Shown one piece after another: positions 25,883 to 34,595 of a stretch of 41,557 nucleotides of DNA. Under the pieces are notes generated by a model. That model searched no databases, was not told the DNA's origin, and saw nothing but the letters and a program-made list of their open reading frames with translations. Source of the DNA: UBA1724 sp016302315 (GTDB lineage: Bacteria > Verrucomicrobiota > Lentisphaeria > Oligosphaerales > Oligosphaeraceae); contig JAEDNW010000003.1 of NCBI GenBank assembly GCA_016302315.1, positions 1-41,557 on the forward strand. Reading direction: 5' to 3'. Both the position numbers and the translations under genes were made by a program. The stretch's first letter is position 1, and each line of letters begins with the position of its first letter.

Positions 25883-27045
25883 GGCAGGGAGGAGGGGGAG
25901 AACTCGTGAAGGACGGCCTGGGCGGCGGCGGTCTCCAGGGTTTGGACCGCCTCCAGGGAGCGGGGGGCTTCGGCGCTGGGGACAGTATCCAGGGCGTAGG
26001 CCACGGCCAGGGGAATATCGTCAAAGGCCAGGGTGCCCTGGAGGAAGCGCTGGAGGGCCGCCTCATTGGCCGCATGGAAGACCGAGCCGGCGCCCCCTCC
26101 CCTCTCCATGACCCGCCGGGCCAGGGACAAAGCGGGGAAACGCGCCTCGTCCGGAGGCAGAAAATCCATCCGGCATCCGCCGGGGCGCAGGAAATCCAGG
26201 GGAGCGCAGGGGGAAGGTCTGCGTTCCGGATAGGTCAGACAATACTGGATGGGCAGGCGCATATCCGCCGTCCCCATCTGAGCCAGCACCGCGCCGTCCA
26301 CGAATTCCACCATGGAATGTACCAGGGACTGGGGATGAATCACCACCTGGATCTGGTTTCCGGGGAGGCCGAAGAGCCAATGGGCTTCCATCATCTCCAG
26401 GGCCTTGTTCATCAAGGTGGCGCAATCCAGGGTGATTTTCCGGCCCATATTCCAAGTAGGGTGCTGGAGGGCCTGCTGAGGCGTCACCTGATGGAGGGGG
26501 ATTTCCGGGTGGGCGTGGAAGGGGCCGCCGCTGCAGGTAAGCCAGAGATTGCGGACCTCCCCATGATTTCCCCCCTTCAGGCATTGGAAGATGGCGCAGT
26601 GTTCGCTGTCCACGGGCAATAACTCTCCCCCGCAGTTTCGGGCGGTGGACATCACCCATTCCCCGGCGGAGACCAGGACTTCCTTGGTGGCCAGGCAGAC
26701 CCGCTTTCCCGCCTGGAGGGCCGCCATCACGTAGGCAAGAGCCGAGGAGCCCTGGATGGCGCAGACCACCACATCCACCCGGGGAGACTGCAGGAGGGCG
26801 CAGACTTCCTCCGGATCCCGCAGGGTAGAGAATTGCGGCTGGCCGGGACAATAGCTTTCCCTGGCCCCGTGGCGCCGCCGGATCTCCGCCAGCGCTTCTC
26901 CCTGATGGGCGCAGGTCACCACTTCCAGGGAATACTCCCCAGGGGCGCTCTGCGCCAATACCTCCAGCGTCTGACGCCCGATGGAACCGGTGGCCCCCAG
27001 GACCGCAACCCCCCGCCCGGGACGACTTCTATCCTTGCTACCCAT
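25879..27045 (-). CDS. dxr: 1-deoxy-D-xylulose 5-phosphate reductoisomerase
   Basis: 388 residues. It makes 2-C-methyl-D-erythritol 4-phosphate from DXP with NADPH in the MEP isoprenoid pathway. Visible: GATGSIG (17-23, NADPH), VDSE (145-148, metal site), SGGPF (172-176), and LMNKALEMMEAHWLF with Asn213-Lys214 and Glu217. Three usual positions are altered. LATKE replaces LANKE, PVDSEHCAIFQ has Cys where Asn or Ser is common, and DCATLMNK has Cys208 where E. coli has the phosphate-binding Ser222. GGAGG eight bases upstream of the ATG supports the start. The 3' end overlaps the DUF362 gene by four bases. No other MEP gene lies in the window. Confidence 0.94.
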   Translation of the reverse strand: MGSKDRSRPGRGVAVLGATGSIGRQTLEVLAQSAPGEYSLEVVTCAHQGEALAEIRRRHGARESYCPGQPQFSTLRDPEEVCALLQSPRVDVVVCAIQGSSALAYVMAALQAGKRVCLATKEVLVSAGEWVMSTARNCGGELLPVDSEHCAIFQCLKGGNHGEVRNLWLTCSGGPFHAHPEIPLHQVTPQQALQHPTWNMGRKITLDCATLMNKALEMMEAHWLFGLPGNQIQVVIHPQSLVHSMVEFVDGAVLAQMGTADMRLPIQYCLTYPERRPSPCAPLDFLRPGGCRMDFLPPDEARFPALSLARRVMERGGGAGSVFHAANEAALQRFLQGTLAFDDIPLAVAYALDTVPSAEAPRSLEAVQTLETAAAQAVLHEFSPSSLP

Positions 27046-27084
27046 GTGAATGTCCTCCCGGCTCCCCGCACATCCCGGAGCCGC

Positions 27085-27273
27085 CTAGAGGAAATACTCC
27101 TGGCACAACCCCAGAAGGGAAAGAAAGACCCCCACGGCCACAAGCCACCCCACCAGGGCGGGAATGGCGCCCCGGGAACGACGGCGCCGGCGCACCGCAC
27201 CGCCCTGACTGTCCAGGACAGCCTGGAGCAGAAGGCGGCGACGCCGGGAGAGCTGGGGGGAGGAATGGGGCAT
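27085..27273 (-). CDS. Small single-span membrane protein, unknown
   Basis: 62 residues. A Ser/Arg-rich N-terminal half (SRRRRLLLQAV, AVRRRRRSRG) is followed by one hydrophobic helix (IPALVGWLVAVGVFLSLLGL) and a short tail. The arrangement suggests an N-in membrane protein. It lies between the PilT-type gene (51 bases upstream) and dxr (39 bases downstream) on the same strand, in the only frame of that gap with a membrane segment. No ribosome site is seen. A shadow frame on the same strand is longer but looks random. Confidence 0.5.
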   Translation of the reverse strand: MPHSSPQLSRRRRLLLQAVLDSQGGAVRRRRRSRGAIPALVGWLVAVGVFLSLLGLCQEYFL

Positions 27274-27324
27274 GGGGCGCCGCAGGGTGGCAGGCGGGGA
27301 AGAAGCCTTTTCCGGCTCCCGGGG

Positions 27325-28431
27325 TTACTGGATGATACCGCCGGAATCGGAGAGGAAGATTCCCTTGAAGTTCATGCGGAGCGCCTGAGGATTGTCGGAG
27401 AGCTCCAGGGCCTTTTCCTCGGAGATGTCGCCGGCGTTGTAGTGCTTCAGCAGGCACTGGTTGAAGGTCATCATGCCCATTTCTTCGTTGGCTTCGATGG
27501 CCTGGGGCAGACGGTCGATGCGGCCATCGAAGATCAGTTTCTTCACGATGGGGGCATTGATCATGATTTCCGTGATGGGCACCACACCCTTGCCGGAGGC
27601 CTTCTTGGCCAGGCGCTGGCAGACGATGGCCCGGACCACATCGGAGAGGGACTTGCGGATGGAGTCCCGCTCCTCGATGGAGAACATGTCCAGGATACGG
27701 TTGATGGACTGGGGTGCGTCCTTGGTGTGGAGGGTGGTGATGACCATGTGGCCCGTTTCGGCGGCGGCCAGGGCGGTCTCGAAGGTGGTGCGGTTACGCA
27801 TCTCTCCCACCACGATGATATCGGGATCCTGTCGCAGGGCGTGGACCAGGGCGGAGTCGAAGGATTCCGCATCCAGTCCCACCTCCCGCTGTTCGAAGAA
27901 GGAGAGCTTGTCCTCGAAGGTGTATTCGATGGGGTCTTCGATGGTGATGATGTGCTTCCGGAAATTGTTGTTGATGAAGTCCAGCATGGCGGCCATGGTG
28001 GTGGACTTACCGCTTCCGGTGGTACCCGTGATGAAGATGATGCCGTTGCTGTTGGAGGCGATGGTCTTCATCACTTCGGGAAGACCGGCTTCCTTCACGG
28101 TGGGGGGCTTGCTCTTCACCCACCGCATGGTGATGCCCCGGTTGCCCCGCTGCAGGTGCAGATTCACACGGAAACGCCCCGCATCCGGCTCCTGCCACGC
28201 AAAGTCCAAATCCCCCTTCGCCAGAAATTCCTCGTATTTCCCCGCCGGGACGATGTCCTGGCAGATCTGGTCGAAGATCTCCGTGGTGGTCTCGTAGTCA
28301 ATCTGCACCAGATTGGAGTCGATGCGCAACTGCACATTCTTGTTTTCCCGGATGTGCAAGTCGCTGGCCCGCTCTTCCACCGCATATTTCAGCAGGTCGT
28401 GGAGGCAGGACTTTTTCAGTTCGGCAGGCAT
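27325..28431 (-). CDS. PilT/PilU-type twitching motility ATPase
   Basis: 368 residues, a secretion-superfamily hexameric ATPase that depolymerises type IV pili. Visible: the N-terminal PAS-like domain with SDLHI, Walker A GTTGSGKST (136-144), an Asp box IITIEDPIEY, Walker B DPDIIVVGEMR (202-212) and the His box TGHMVITTLHT. Two PilT hallmarks differ. GEMRD reads GEMRN (Asn213), and the C-terminal AIRNLIRE is replaced by PIVKKLIFDG, which is closer to PilU or to a separate branch. AAGGA lies about 12 bases before the ATG. No pilin, pilB or pilC gene is in the window. Confidence 0.92.
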   Translation of the reverse strand: MPAELKKSCLHDLLKYAVEERASDLHIRENKNVQLRIDSNLVQIDYETTTEIFDQICQDIVPAGKYEEFLAKGDLDFAWQEPDAGRFRVNLHLQRGNRGITMRWVKSKPPTVKEAGLPEVMKTIASNSNGIIFITGTTGSGKSTTMAAMLDFINNNFRKHIITIEDPIEYTFEDKLSFFEQREVGLDAESFDSALVHALRQDPDIIVVGEMRNRTTFETALAAAETGHMVITTLHTKDAPQSINRILDMFSIEERDSIRKSLSDVVRAIVCQRLAKKASGKGVVPITEIMINAPIVKKLIFDGRIDRLPQAIEANEEMGMMTFNQCLLKHYNAGDISEEKALELSDNPQALRMNFKGIFLSDSGGIIQ

Positions 28432-28506
28432 ACTGTGTCTTTTTCCTTGGGATGGGAGGGCTTAGGGGGAGGGAGGGGGAGAAAATGGCCCCTGGGCGGG
28501 AGGGGT

Positions 28507-29871
28507 TTAGATGCCGGTGGCCTTGGAGTCCGGTCCGCACTGGCCGTCCATCAGCTTGGCCTGGCGGGTGGTGAGCAGGACGCTCTGCCAGAGCATGCCG
28601 AAGGGGTCGATTTTCCGGCGGGAGCTGGTGGCCATGGCGATGGGGACGTAGATGAAATATCCCTGCCAGTTTCCCACCACCATGTCGGTCATGCCGGCCA
28701 TGGCAGCATGCACGGCGTGCTGGGCCAGGTGGAGGCAGAAGATGGAGTCGTAGGAGTTGGCGGGGAGGCTGCGGATTTCGTAGCTGGGATCGAAGTACTT
28801 GATGGCGATGTCGATCTTCTTGGCGGCGAAATGCTCCTTGATCCGTTTTTTGAGATAGACGCCGATGTCGCTGTGGAGCACATTGCCGGACTGGTCGGTC
28901 TGGCGCTGTCCGGAGAGCAGATCCTGTCCCGCCCCCTCGGCCACCACCATCACGGCGTGGTGTTTCCGGGCCATGCGGGCCTCCATGGCCTCCAGCAGTC
29001 CACCGGGCCCCTCCAGTCGGATGGGCACTTCGGGAATCAGGCAGAAGTTGGAGACGGAGTTGGCCAGGGAGGCGTAGGCGGCGATGAATCCGGAATCCCG
29101 TCCCATCAGGCGGACCAGTCCCAGGCCATTGTAGGCGCCGTTGGCCTCGTTGTGGGCGCAGCTCAAGATATTGGCCGCCGCCTGGACGGCGGTCTCGAAG
29201 CCAAAGGTCTTGTCCATGAAATTCAGGTCGTTGTCGATGGTCTTGGGGATGCCCACCACGCTGCATTCCACCCGGCGGCGCTGACATTCCTGGGCGATGG
29301 CGTGGGCGCCCCGCTGGGTGCCGTCTCCTCCGATGGTGAAGAGGATGTTGATATTGAGGCGGTCCAGGGTTTTGACGATTTCCTCGGTGGGCTGCATGCC
29401 CCGGGAGGAGCCCAGGATGGAGCCGCCCTCGGAGTGGATATCGTCCACCACATCGGGATTCAGGACCATGGGGCTGAGCTTATAGGCGGGATTCAGGCCC
29501 TGGTATCCGTATTTGATGCCGAAGATATTGTCCACCCCGTAGACATACCAGAGAGTATTGACCAGTCCCTTGATGACGTCGTTGAGTCCGGGGCAGAGTC
29601 CGCCGCAAGTGACGATGCCCACCCGTGTCCAGGCGGGATCATGGAAGATCTGCCTTCTGGGGCCGGCCGCCAGGAAGGAGGGCATCATCTTGTGCTCCTT
29701 GAGGAAGAGCTGGTTTCGTGCGGCATCGGCGCAGTAGCAGATGCGTTCCGTATCCTCCACGAAGATGGCTTCCTTCAGGGGAGAGACCAGGGTGGGGACC
29801 CCAAGTCTCTGGATGGAGAAGTCCATTTTCGGCAGGGCGTTCAAATCGACATCAATGTTCTGGGGCAACAT
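28507..29871 (-). CDS. pfkA: 6-phosphofructokinase, ATP-type, long group
   Basis: 454 residues. It phosphorylates fructose 6-phosphate in glycolysis. The N-terminal extension of about 80 residues, then VGIVTCGGLCPGLNDVI, GGDGT (181-185), PKTIDND (209-215) and LVRLMGRDSGFIA place it in the long group II-type PFKs of spirochaetes, plants and trypanosomes. GGDG rather than GGDD predicts ATP as donor, while Lys in PKTIDND is the residue usual in PPi enzymes. This combination is known from ATP-dependent trypanosome PFK, so ATP is the better guess. AGGAA eight bases upstream supports the ATG. A 75-base gap separates it from the PilT-type gene. Confidence 0.9.
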   Translation of the reverse strand: MLPQNIDVDLNALPKMDFSIQRLGVPTLVSPLKEAIFVEDTERICYCADAARNQLFLKEHKMMPSFLAAGPRRQIFHDPAWTRVGIVTCGGLCPGLNDVIKGLVNTLWYVYGVDNIFGIKYGYQGLNPAYKLSPMVLNPDVVDDIHSEGGSILGSSRGMQPTEEIVKTLDRLNINILFTIGGDGTQRGAHAIAQECQRRRVECSVVGIPKTIDNDLNFMDKTFGFETAVQAAANILSCAHNEANGAYNGLGLVRLMGRDSGFIAAYASLANSVSNFCLIPEVPIRLEGPGGLLEAMEARMARKHHAVMVVAEGAGQDLLSGQRQTDQSGNVLHSDIGVYLKKRIKEHFAAKKIDIAIKYFDPSYEIRSLPANSYDSIFCLHLAQHAVHAAMAGMTDMVVGNWQGYFIYVPIAMATSSRRKIDPFGMLWQSVLLTTRQAKLMDGQCGPDSKATGI

Positions 29872-30047
29872 GGTCGTTTCTTCCTAAGGGAGGCAGGTGC
29901 CTGTCTCCGGAGGCACAGGGGGGACTGAGGCTGGCCGGGGAAAACCTTCCGGGGGGCTGGCGCAAAGTTCCCCTGGGGATCACGGAACAGGGGGAAAACA
30001 AGGGAATCAAGGGGTCCGGCTTGGGGAACAAAGCGGACGTTGCAAAC

Positions 30048-30053
30048 TATAAT
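30048..30053 (+). promoter_or_regulatory. Consensus -10 box (TATAAT) upstream of recD2
   Basis: TATAAT lies in an AT-rich island inside a GC-rich gap between divergent genes. No good -35 is at 17 bases; TTGGGG at 30021 is 21 bases away. If used, transcription starts near 30060, which rules out a TTG start at 30040 and favours the ATG at 30160. The complementary TATTAT/TATAGT could serve pfkA in the other direction. Confidence 0.45.
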
Positions 30054-30159
30054 ACCCGGAAAGCCTGCGGACAGGGACAGGGAGCCTGGAATCCCGCCCT
30101 GCCTTCCCCCTGTGGGGGAAACTTTTCCTCTTTCTTCCGTCTCCCCTCCCCTTTTCCCG

Positions 30160-32493
30160 ATGCCCAGAGAATCTTCCCCCTTTCCTTCGGGGCACGCCCC
30201 CCGTCCTCCCGCGGCGCGGTCCGGCGGTCCTCTGCCGGAGGAGACCTGCCTCATTGGCCAGGTGCTGCGGGTGGTGTTCGCCAACCCGGAGAACGGGTAT
30301 GGGGTGGTGGTGCTGCAGCGGGCGGACGGCCGTGGGGAGGCCACTGTGGCGGGGAGTCTCTCGGGAGCCATGCCGGGGGTGGAGCTCCGGGCGGAGGGGA
30401 GCTGGCAGGACCATCCCCGGTTCGGGCGTCAGTTTCAGGCCACCGCCACCCAGTTTCTCCTGCCGGCCACGGCCCTGGGCATCCAGCGTTATCTCGCCAG
30501 CGGATGCCTTCCCGGGGTCAATGAAGTCACGGCCAAGGCCATTGTGAAGTGCTTCGGGGAGGAGTCCCTGGAGATTCTGGACCACTCCCCCAGGCGTCTT
30601 CTGGAGGTGCCCGGCATCGGCAAGAAGAAACTGGCCGCCATCCAGAAAGCCTGGAAGGAGATTTCCGCTTCCCGGAGCGAAGAAGTCTTCCTGCTGGGAC
30701 ATGGCATTTCCCCCGCCCTGGCCCAGCGCATCATCCAGCACTACGACCCCGTCAGCGCCTCCCAGATCGTGCGCCAGAATCCCTATCGTCTGGCCCAGGA
30801 TGTGGAGGGCATCGGCTTCCAGACCTGCGACCGCATCGCCCAAAGCCTGGGCGTCACCCCCGAATCCGCCACCCGGGTCTCCTCCGGCCTGGCCTACACC
30901 CTGCGCCAAAGCACCCTCTTTGGCCATGTCTTCCTGCCCAAAACCCGGCTTCTCAAGGACGCCCAGGAACACCTGGGGGCACTGTCCCCGGAGGCCATGG
31001 AGGCGGGGTTCGAGGAGGCCCTGGCCCGCGCCCTCTTCCTGGCGCTGCAGTTTCCCGGAGAAGAAGAACTTCTCTGCTATCCCCGGGATCTGGAGGGGCA
31101 GGAGCGCAACCTGGCCCAGATGCTCCACCACCATCTCCAGCAGCGCTTCCCCGAATGGGAACAGCTGGCCACGCCGCCTCCGCCGCCCGGGGGAATCATC
31201 CTCAACGAGGGCCAGAACCAAGCGGTGAAGACCGCCCTGGTCTCCCCGGTCTCCGTGATCACCGGAGGGCCCGGCGTGGGAAAGACCACCGTGGTGCGCC
31301 GGATTGTGCAGCTGGCCCAGGAAAACCATTGGCAGGTGAAGCTGGCCGCCCCCACCGGGCGGGCCTCCAAGCGCCTGGCCGAGGCCACCGGGGTTTCCGA
31401 CGCCGCCACCATCCACCGCCTCCTGAGATTCGACCCCAAAACCCGGAAATTCTCCATGAACCGGGACACCCCTCTGGAATGCGACCTCATTGTGGTGGAC
31501 GAGGTCTCCATGCTGGATCTGCCCCTGGCAACGGCCCTGCTGGCCGCCGTGCCCGACCGGGCCCGCCTGGTGCTGGTGGGCGACAAGGACCAGCTTCCCT
31601 CCGTGGGCCCCGGCGCGGTGCTCCACAACTTGCTGGAAAGCGGCCGCATTCCGGTGGTGGCCCTCACCCAGATCTACCGTCAGGCGGAGGGGAGCCGGAT
31701 TGTGACCAATGCCCACGCCATCAACCGGGGCGTCCTTCCGGATCTCACCAATCCTCCCCGGGGCACAACGGGGGAATTCTACTTCTATCCCCAGGAGGTC
31801 CCGGAGGCGTGCCAGCACTTTGTGACCCAGCTTTGTTCCCAGAGCATTCCCTCCTTCTTCGGCTGGAATCCCATGGAGGACATCCAGGTGCTCACCCCCA
31901 TGCGCAAGGGGGAGTGCGGCACCATTGTCCTGAACCGGGTGCTTCAGGAGAAACTGAATCCGCCCTCCCCGGAGAAGCCGGAGCTGACCCTTTCCGGCGA
32001 GGAGTCCCCCCGGATTTTCCGCCTGGGCGACCGGGTGATGCAAACCAAGAACAACTACGACAAGCAGGTCTTCAACGGGGACATGGGACGCATCGTCTCC
32101 CTGGATCGGCAAAAGCGCACCTTCCGGGTGGCCTTCGACCGGGAAACGGTGGAATACACCGCCGCCGACTGCCTCCAGCTGCTTCACGCCTACGCCATCA
32201 CCATCCACAAGGCCCAGGGTTGCGAGTTCCCCGCCGTGGTGGTGCCCCTGCTGCGGCAACACTCCATCATGCTCCAGCGAAATCTCCTCTACACCGCCGT
32301 CACCCGGGCCAAGAAACTCTTTGTTCTCTCCGGGGATCTTCACGCGGTCCGCCGCGCCGTGGACAATGACAAGCCGGTAAACCGCAACACCCGCTTGACC
32401 TGGAGACTCCAAAATCCCCAGGCCCTTCCCCTCAGACGCTCCCCCCTCCAAACCACCCAATCCCCCCAACTTCCATGGACACTTCCCCAATGA
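30160..32493 (+). CDS. recD2: RecD2-type SF1B helicase
   Basis: 777 residues from the ATG at 30160. An OB-like N-terminal domain (VLRVVFANPENGYGVVVL) is followed by helix-hairpin-helix-like repeats (VPGIGKKKLAAIQ, VEGIGFQTCDRIA) as in RecD2. The helicase core has Walker A GGPGVGKTT (369-377), motif II VVDEVSM, motif III GDKDQLPSVGPGAV, and motifs V-VI ITIHKAQGCEFPAVV and LLYTAVTRAKK. It is a 5'-3' DNA helicase for repair, independent of RecBC. The start is uncertain: the first 26 residues are Pro-rich and no ribosome site is visible. The C-terminus has about 25 Pro/Gln/Leu-rich residues beyond the usual end and overlaps the next gene by 19 bases. Confidence 0.92.
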   Translation: MPRESSPFPSGHAPRPPAARSGGPLPEETCLIGQVLRVVFANPENGYGVVVLQRADGRGEATVAGSLSGAMPGVELRAEGSWQDHPRFGRQFQATATQFLLPATALGIQRYLASGCLPGVNEVTAKAIVKCFGEESLEILDHSPRRLLEVPGIGKKKLAAIQKAWKEISASRSEEVFLLGHGISPALAQRIIQHYDPVSASQIVRQNPYRLAQDVEGIGFQTCDRIAQSLGVTPESATRVSSGLAYTLRQSTLFGHVFLPKTRLLKDAQEHLGALSPEAMEAGFEEALARALFLALQFPGEEELLCYPRDLEGQERNLAQMLHHHLQQRFPEWEQLATPPPPPGGIILNEGQNQAVKTALVSPVSVITGGPGVGKTTVVRRIVQLAQENHWQVKLAAPTGRASKRLAEATGVSDAATIHRLLRFDPKTRKFSMNRDTPLECDLIVVDEVSMLDLPLATALLAAVPDRARLVLVGDKDQLPSVGPGAVLHNLLESGRIPVVALTQIYRQAEGSRIVTNAHAINRGVLPDLTNPPRGTTGEFYFYPQEVPEACQHFVTQLCSQSIPSFFGWNPMEDIQVLTPMRKGECGTIVLNRVLQEKLNPPSPEKPELTLSGEESPRIFRLGDRVMQTKNNYDKQVFNGDMGRIVSLDRQKRTFRVAFDRETVEYTAADCLQLLHAYAITIHKAQGCEFPAVVVPLLRQHSIMLQRNLLYTAVTRAKKLFVLSGDLHAVRRAVDNDKPVNRNTRLTWRLQNPQALPLRRSPLQTTQSPQLPWTLPQ

Positions 32494-33782
32494 CGCCCTT
32501 CTCCACCCCCTTTCTGCCCTGGCCCAAGAAGCAACACTACGAGGAAATTCCCGAAGACGGAAATCTGGAACGCTACCAAGCAGCCCTCTCCCAGGACCTC
32601 GACTACATCTTCTCCCACACCAACTACGAGGAGAGCCTTGCGGGAAATCTCCCCTTGCCGGATCTGCTGAAGGATCCGGAGACGGGCATCGCCATCACGG
32701 AGCCCTCCCAATGGCCTGCCCTCCGCCAAAAGCACCTGGCGAATCTGGAGAGGATCCTCTACGGCGCACTCCCTCCCCTTCCCCAGAGCCAGCAGGTGGA
32801 AGTGCTGCAGGAGAAGGAGGTTTTCCAGGGCACCGCCATCCTGCGGATCCTGCGGCTGACTCTGGAAAATCAAGGGAAAACCCATCAGGCCACCCTCCTC
32901 TGCCACATTCCCCGGCGCTCCTATCCCGTCCCGGCCATTGTGGCCATGAACTTCATGGGAAACCACGCCTGCACCCGGGATCCGGATGTGCCCGTCTCTT
33001 CCTGGCCCCAGCTGGCCGCCAACCCCCGGGGCGCCCAGGCAAACCGGTGGGATTTCCGGCTGCTCTGCGACGCCGGATTCGCCGTCGTCACCTGCGCCTA
33101 CTACGACTTCTATCCCGACCATGTCCTGGGACGCCCCCAAAGCGTCTACCAGCTCTTCCATGCCCCCCAGGAACTCACCCCAAAAAACCGGGAGTTCACC
33201 GCCATCAGCGCCTGGGCCTACGGATACTCCCGCCTCCGGGAAGCGGCCGCCGCTCTCCCGGAAATCGATCCCGCCCAACTCTGGGCCCATGGACACTCCC
33301 GCCTGGGAAAAACCGCCCTGTGGACCATCGCCCACGATGACCAATGGGCCGGCGCCATCAGCAACTGCTCCGGCTGCGGAGGAGCGGCCTTGAGCCGACG
33401 CAACTACGGAGAGGCCCTGGAATGCATAGATCATGTCCTCTCCTGGTGGACCACCGGAAACTGCCGCCCCTATGCGGAACACCCGGAAACCCTCCCCTTC
33501 GACCAGCATACGCTCCTGGCGATGGCCGCCCCCAGACCCGTCCTGGTCACCAGCGCAAAGGAAGACCAATGGGCTGATCCCATGGGACAGTTCCTCGCCG
33601 TCCGCGAAGCCCAGAAGGCCTATCGTTTCCTGGGCAAACCCGGACTGCCCTCCGCCGAATATCCCGCCCTGGGAGAACTCCTCATGTCCCCCTGCCAGGG
33701 ATACTACGAGCGCTACGGCATCCACGATGTCACCAACGAAGACTGGCAGAACACCATCCGCTTCATCCGCCAGTCCCGCTGA
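32475..33782 (+). CDS. CE15-like (glucuronoyl/acetyl esterase family) hydrolase
   Basis: 435 residues, an alpha/beta hydrolase. The nucleophile elbow is GHSRLGKTALW (Ser275), followed by SNCSGCGGAALSRRNYGE and by HDVTNEDW with a likely catalytic His417. These blocks fit the CE15 glucuronoyl esterase and related acetyl xylan esterase-like proteins. Classical members have GCSRNGK at the elbow, so the substrate may differ. No signal peptide is present, so it should be cytoplasmic unless the start is wrong. It begins inside recD2 (19-base overlap); Met at 32490 is an alternative. A hairpin 91 bases after the stop may end the transcript. Confidence 0.85.
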   Translation: MDTSPMTPFSTPFLPWPKKQHYEEIPEDGNLERYQAALSQDLDYIFSHTNYEESLAGNLPLPDLLKDPETGIAITEPSQWPALRQKHLANLERILYGALPPLPQSQQVEVLQEKEVFQGTAILRILRLTLENQGKTHQATLLCHIPRRSYPVPAIVAMNFMGNHACTRDPDVPVSSWPQLAANPRGAQANRWDFRLLCDAGFAVVTCAYYDFYPDHVLGRPQSVYQLFHAPQELTPKNREFTAISAWAYGYSRLREAAAALPEIDPAQLWAHGHSRLGKTALWTIAHDDQWAGAISNCSGCGGAALSRRNYGEALECIDHVLSWWTTGNCRPYAEHPETLPFDQHTLLAMAAPRPVLVTSAKEDQWADPMGQFLAVREAQKAYRFLGKPGLPSAEYPALGELLMSPCQGYYERYGIHDVTNEDWQNTIRFIRQSR

Positions 33783-33873
33783 CCTCCCCGTCCCCGCCCC
33801 GGGGGGAGGGCGGCGGCCCCGAATCCTCCCTAGGGGCAGGCTGGTACAGTTTTCAGGGGACGCAATAAATTAT

Positions 33874-33901
33874 GGCGCTTCTTTTCGTGAAGGGAAGCGC
33901 C
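33874..33901 (+). terminator. Possible terminator between the esterase and def
   Basis: GGCGCTTC and GAAGCGCC form a perfect 8-bp stem with a 12-base loop, followed by CTATTCCTG. The U-run is weak. It could also be a leader structure of the def operon, because it lies 106 bases before the def start. Confidence 0.5.
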
Positions 33902-34007
33902 CTATTCCTGTAGTCTATGGTTGTGGAGGCAGAGGCGTTTTCCTTCCCCGTTCGCCTTTTTTCTGGCCATGTTTTCATTTTTGAAGTCATTTAAGAAGGG
34001 TTCTCCC

Positions 34008-34595
34008 ATGCGGATTGTGGTCAATGGGCATCCGGCCCTCCGCACGCCCTCGGCCCCCGTAGGGGAGATCACGCCGGAGATCCGGGATTTTGCCAAGGAG
34101 CTGTTGCGGTCCCTGCTGGAGAGTGAAGTGCCTGGCGTGGGTTTGGCGGCCCCTCAGATCGGGGTGGACATCCGGATGATTGCCCTGATGACGGTGGATG
34201 AGAAGCGCCGGAGCCGTCCCGGCGCCTTGCCGGGGGAACTGATATTAGAGAGTCAGATGCCCCTGGTTCTGATCAATCCGGAGATTGTGGATGCCAGTGG
34301 GGAGACCGCCACGGCGGAGGAGGGATGCCTGAGTCTGCCGGGGGTATCGGGTCGTGTCACCCGTCCCCTCACGGTCACCCTTCATGCCCGGATGATGGAC
34401 GGGCAGGAGATCACCGCCGAATGCGGCGGGCTGCTGGCCCGTTGTCTCCAGCACGAGATCGACCATCTGGACGGGAAGCTTTTCTACGACCATCTTTCCC
34501 CGGAGGAGCAGAAGAAAGCCGAGCCCCAGATGAAGAAGCTTTCCAAGCAGGAGGCGGCGATTCGGCGTCTTCAGGGAGAGGGGGGCCGGCCATGA
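34008..34595 (+). CDS. def: Peptide deformylase
   Basis: 195 residues. It removes formyl from the N-terminal Met of nascent proteins. All three metal-site motifs are present: GVGLAAPQ (43-50), EGCLSLPG (105-112, Cys107) and QHEIDHLDG (148-156, His149 and His153, Glu150). Compared with short PDFs it has a longer loop (about 65-85, EKRRSRPGALPGELILESQ). The ATG at 34008 is preceded by AAGAAGGG and begins the conserved region; an upstream in-frame start adds an unrelated Phe-rich segment. It overlaps the next gene by four bases (ATGA), the first of five closely spaced plus-strand genes. Confidence 0.96.
   Translation: MRIVVNGHPALRTPSAPVGEITPEIRDFAKELLRSLLESEVPGVGLAAPQIGVDIRMIALMTVDEKRRSRPGALPGELILESQMPLVLINPEIVDASGETATAEEGCLSLPGVSGRVTRPLTVTLHARMMDGQEITAECGGLLARCLQHEIDHLDGKLFYDHLSPEEQKKAEPQMKKLSKQEAAIRRLQGEGGRP

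Noticed and set aside
27038..27457. 139-codon minus-strand frame overlapping pilT and dxr
   Set aside because: It overlaps the 3' end of pilT and the 5' end of dxr, and is Pro/Gly/Arg-rich without a domain; the 62-residue frame with a membrane helix is more credible.
30040..30159. TTG start giving recD2 40 more residues
   Set aside because: The extension is Pro-rich and unlike RecD2, and a TATAAT box at 30048 would put the start codon upstream of the transcript.
30007..32490. 827-codon open frame on the minus strand
   Set aside because: It is antisense to recD2, whose helicase motifs are clear.
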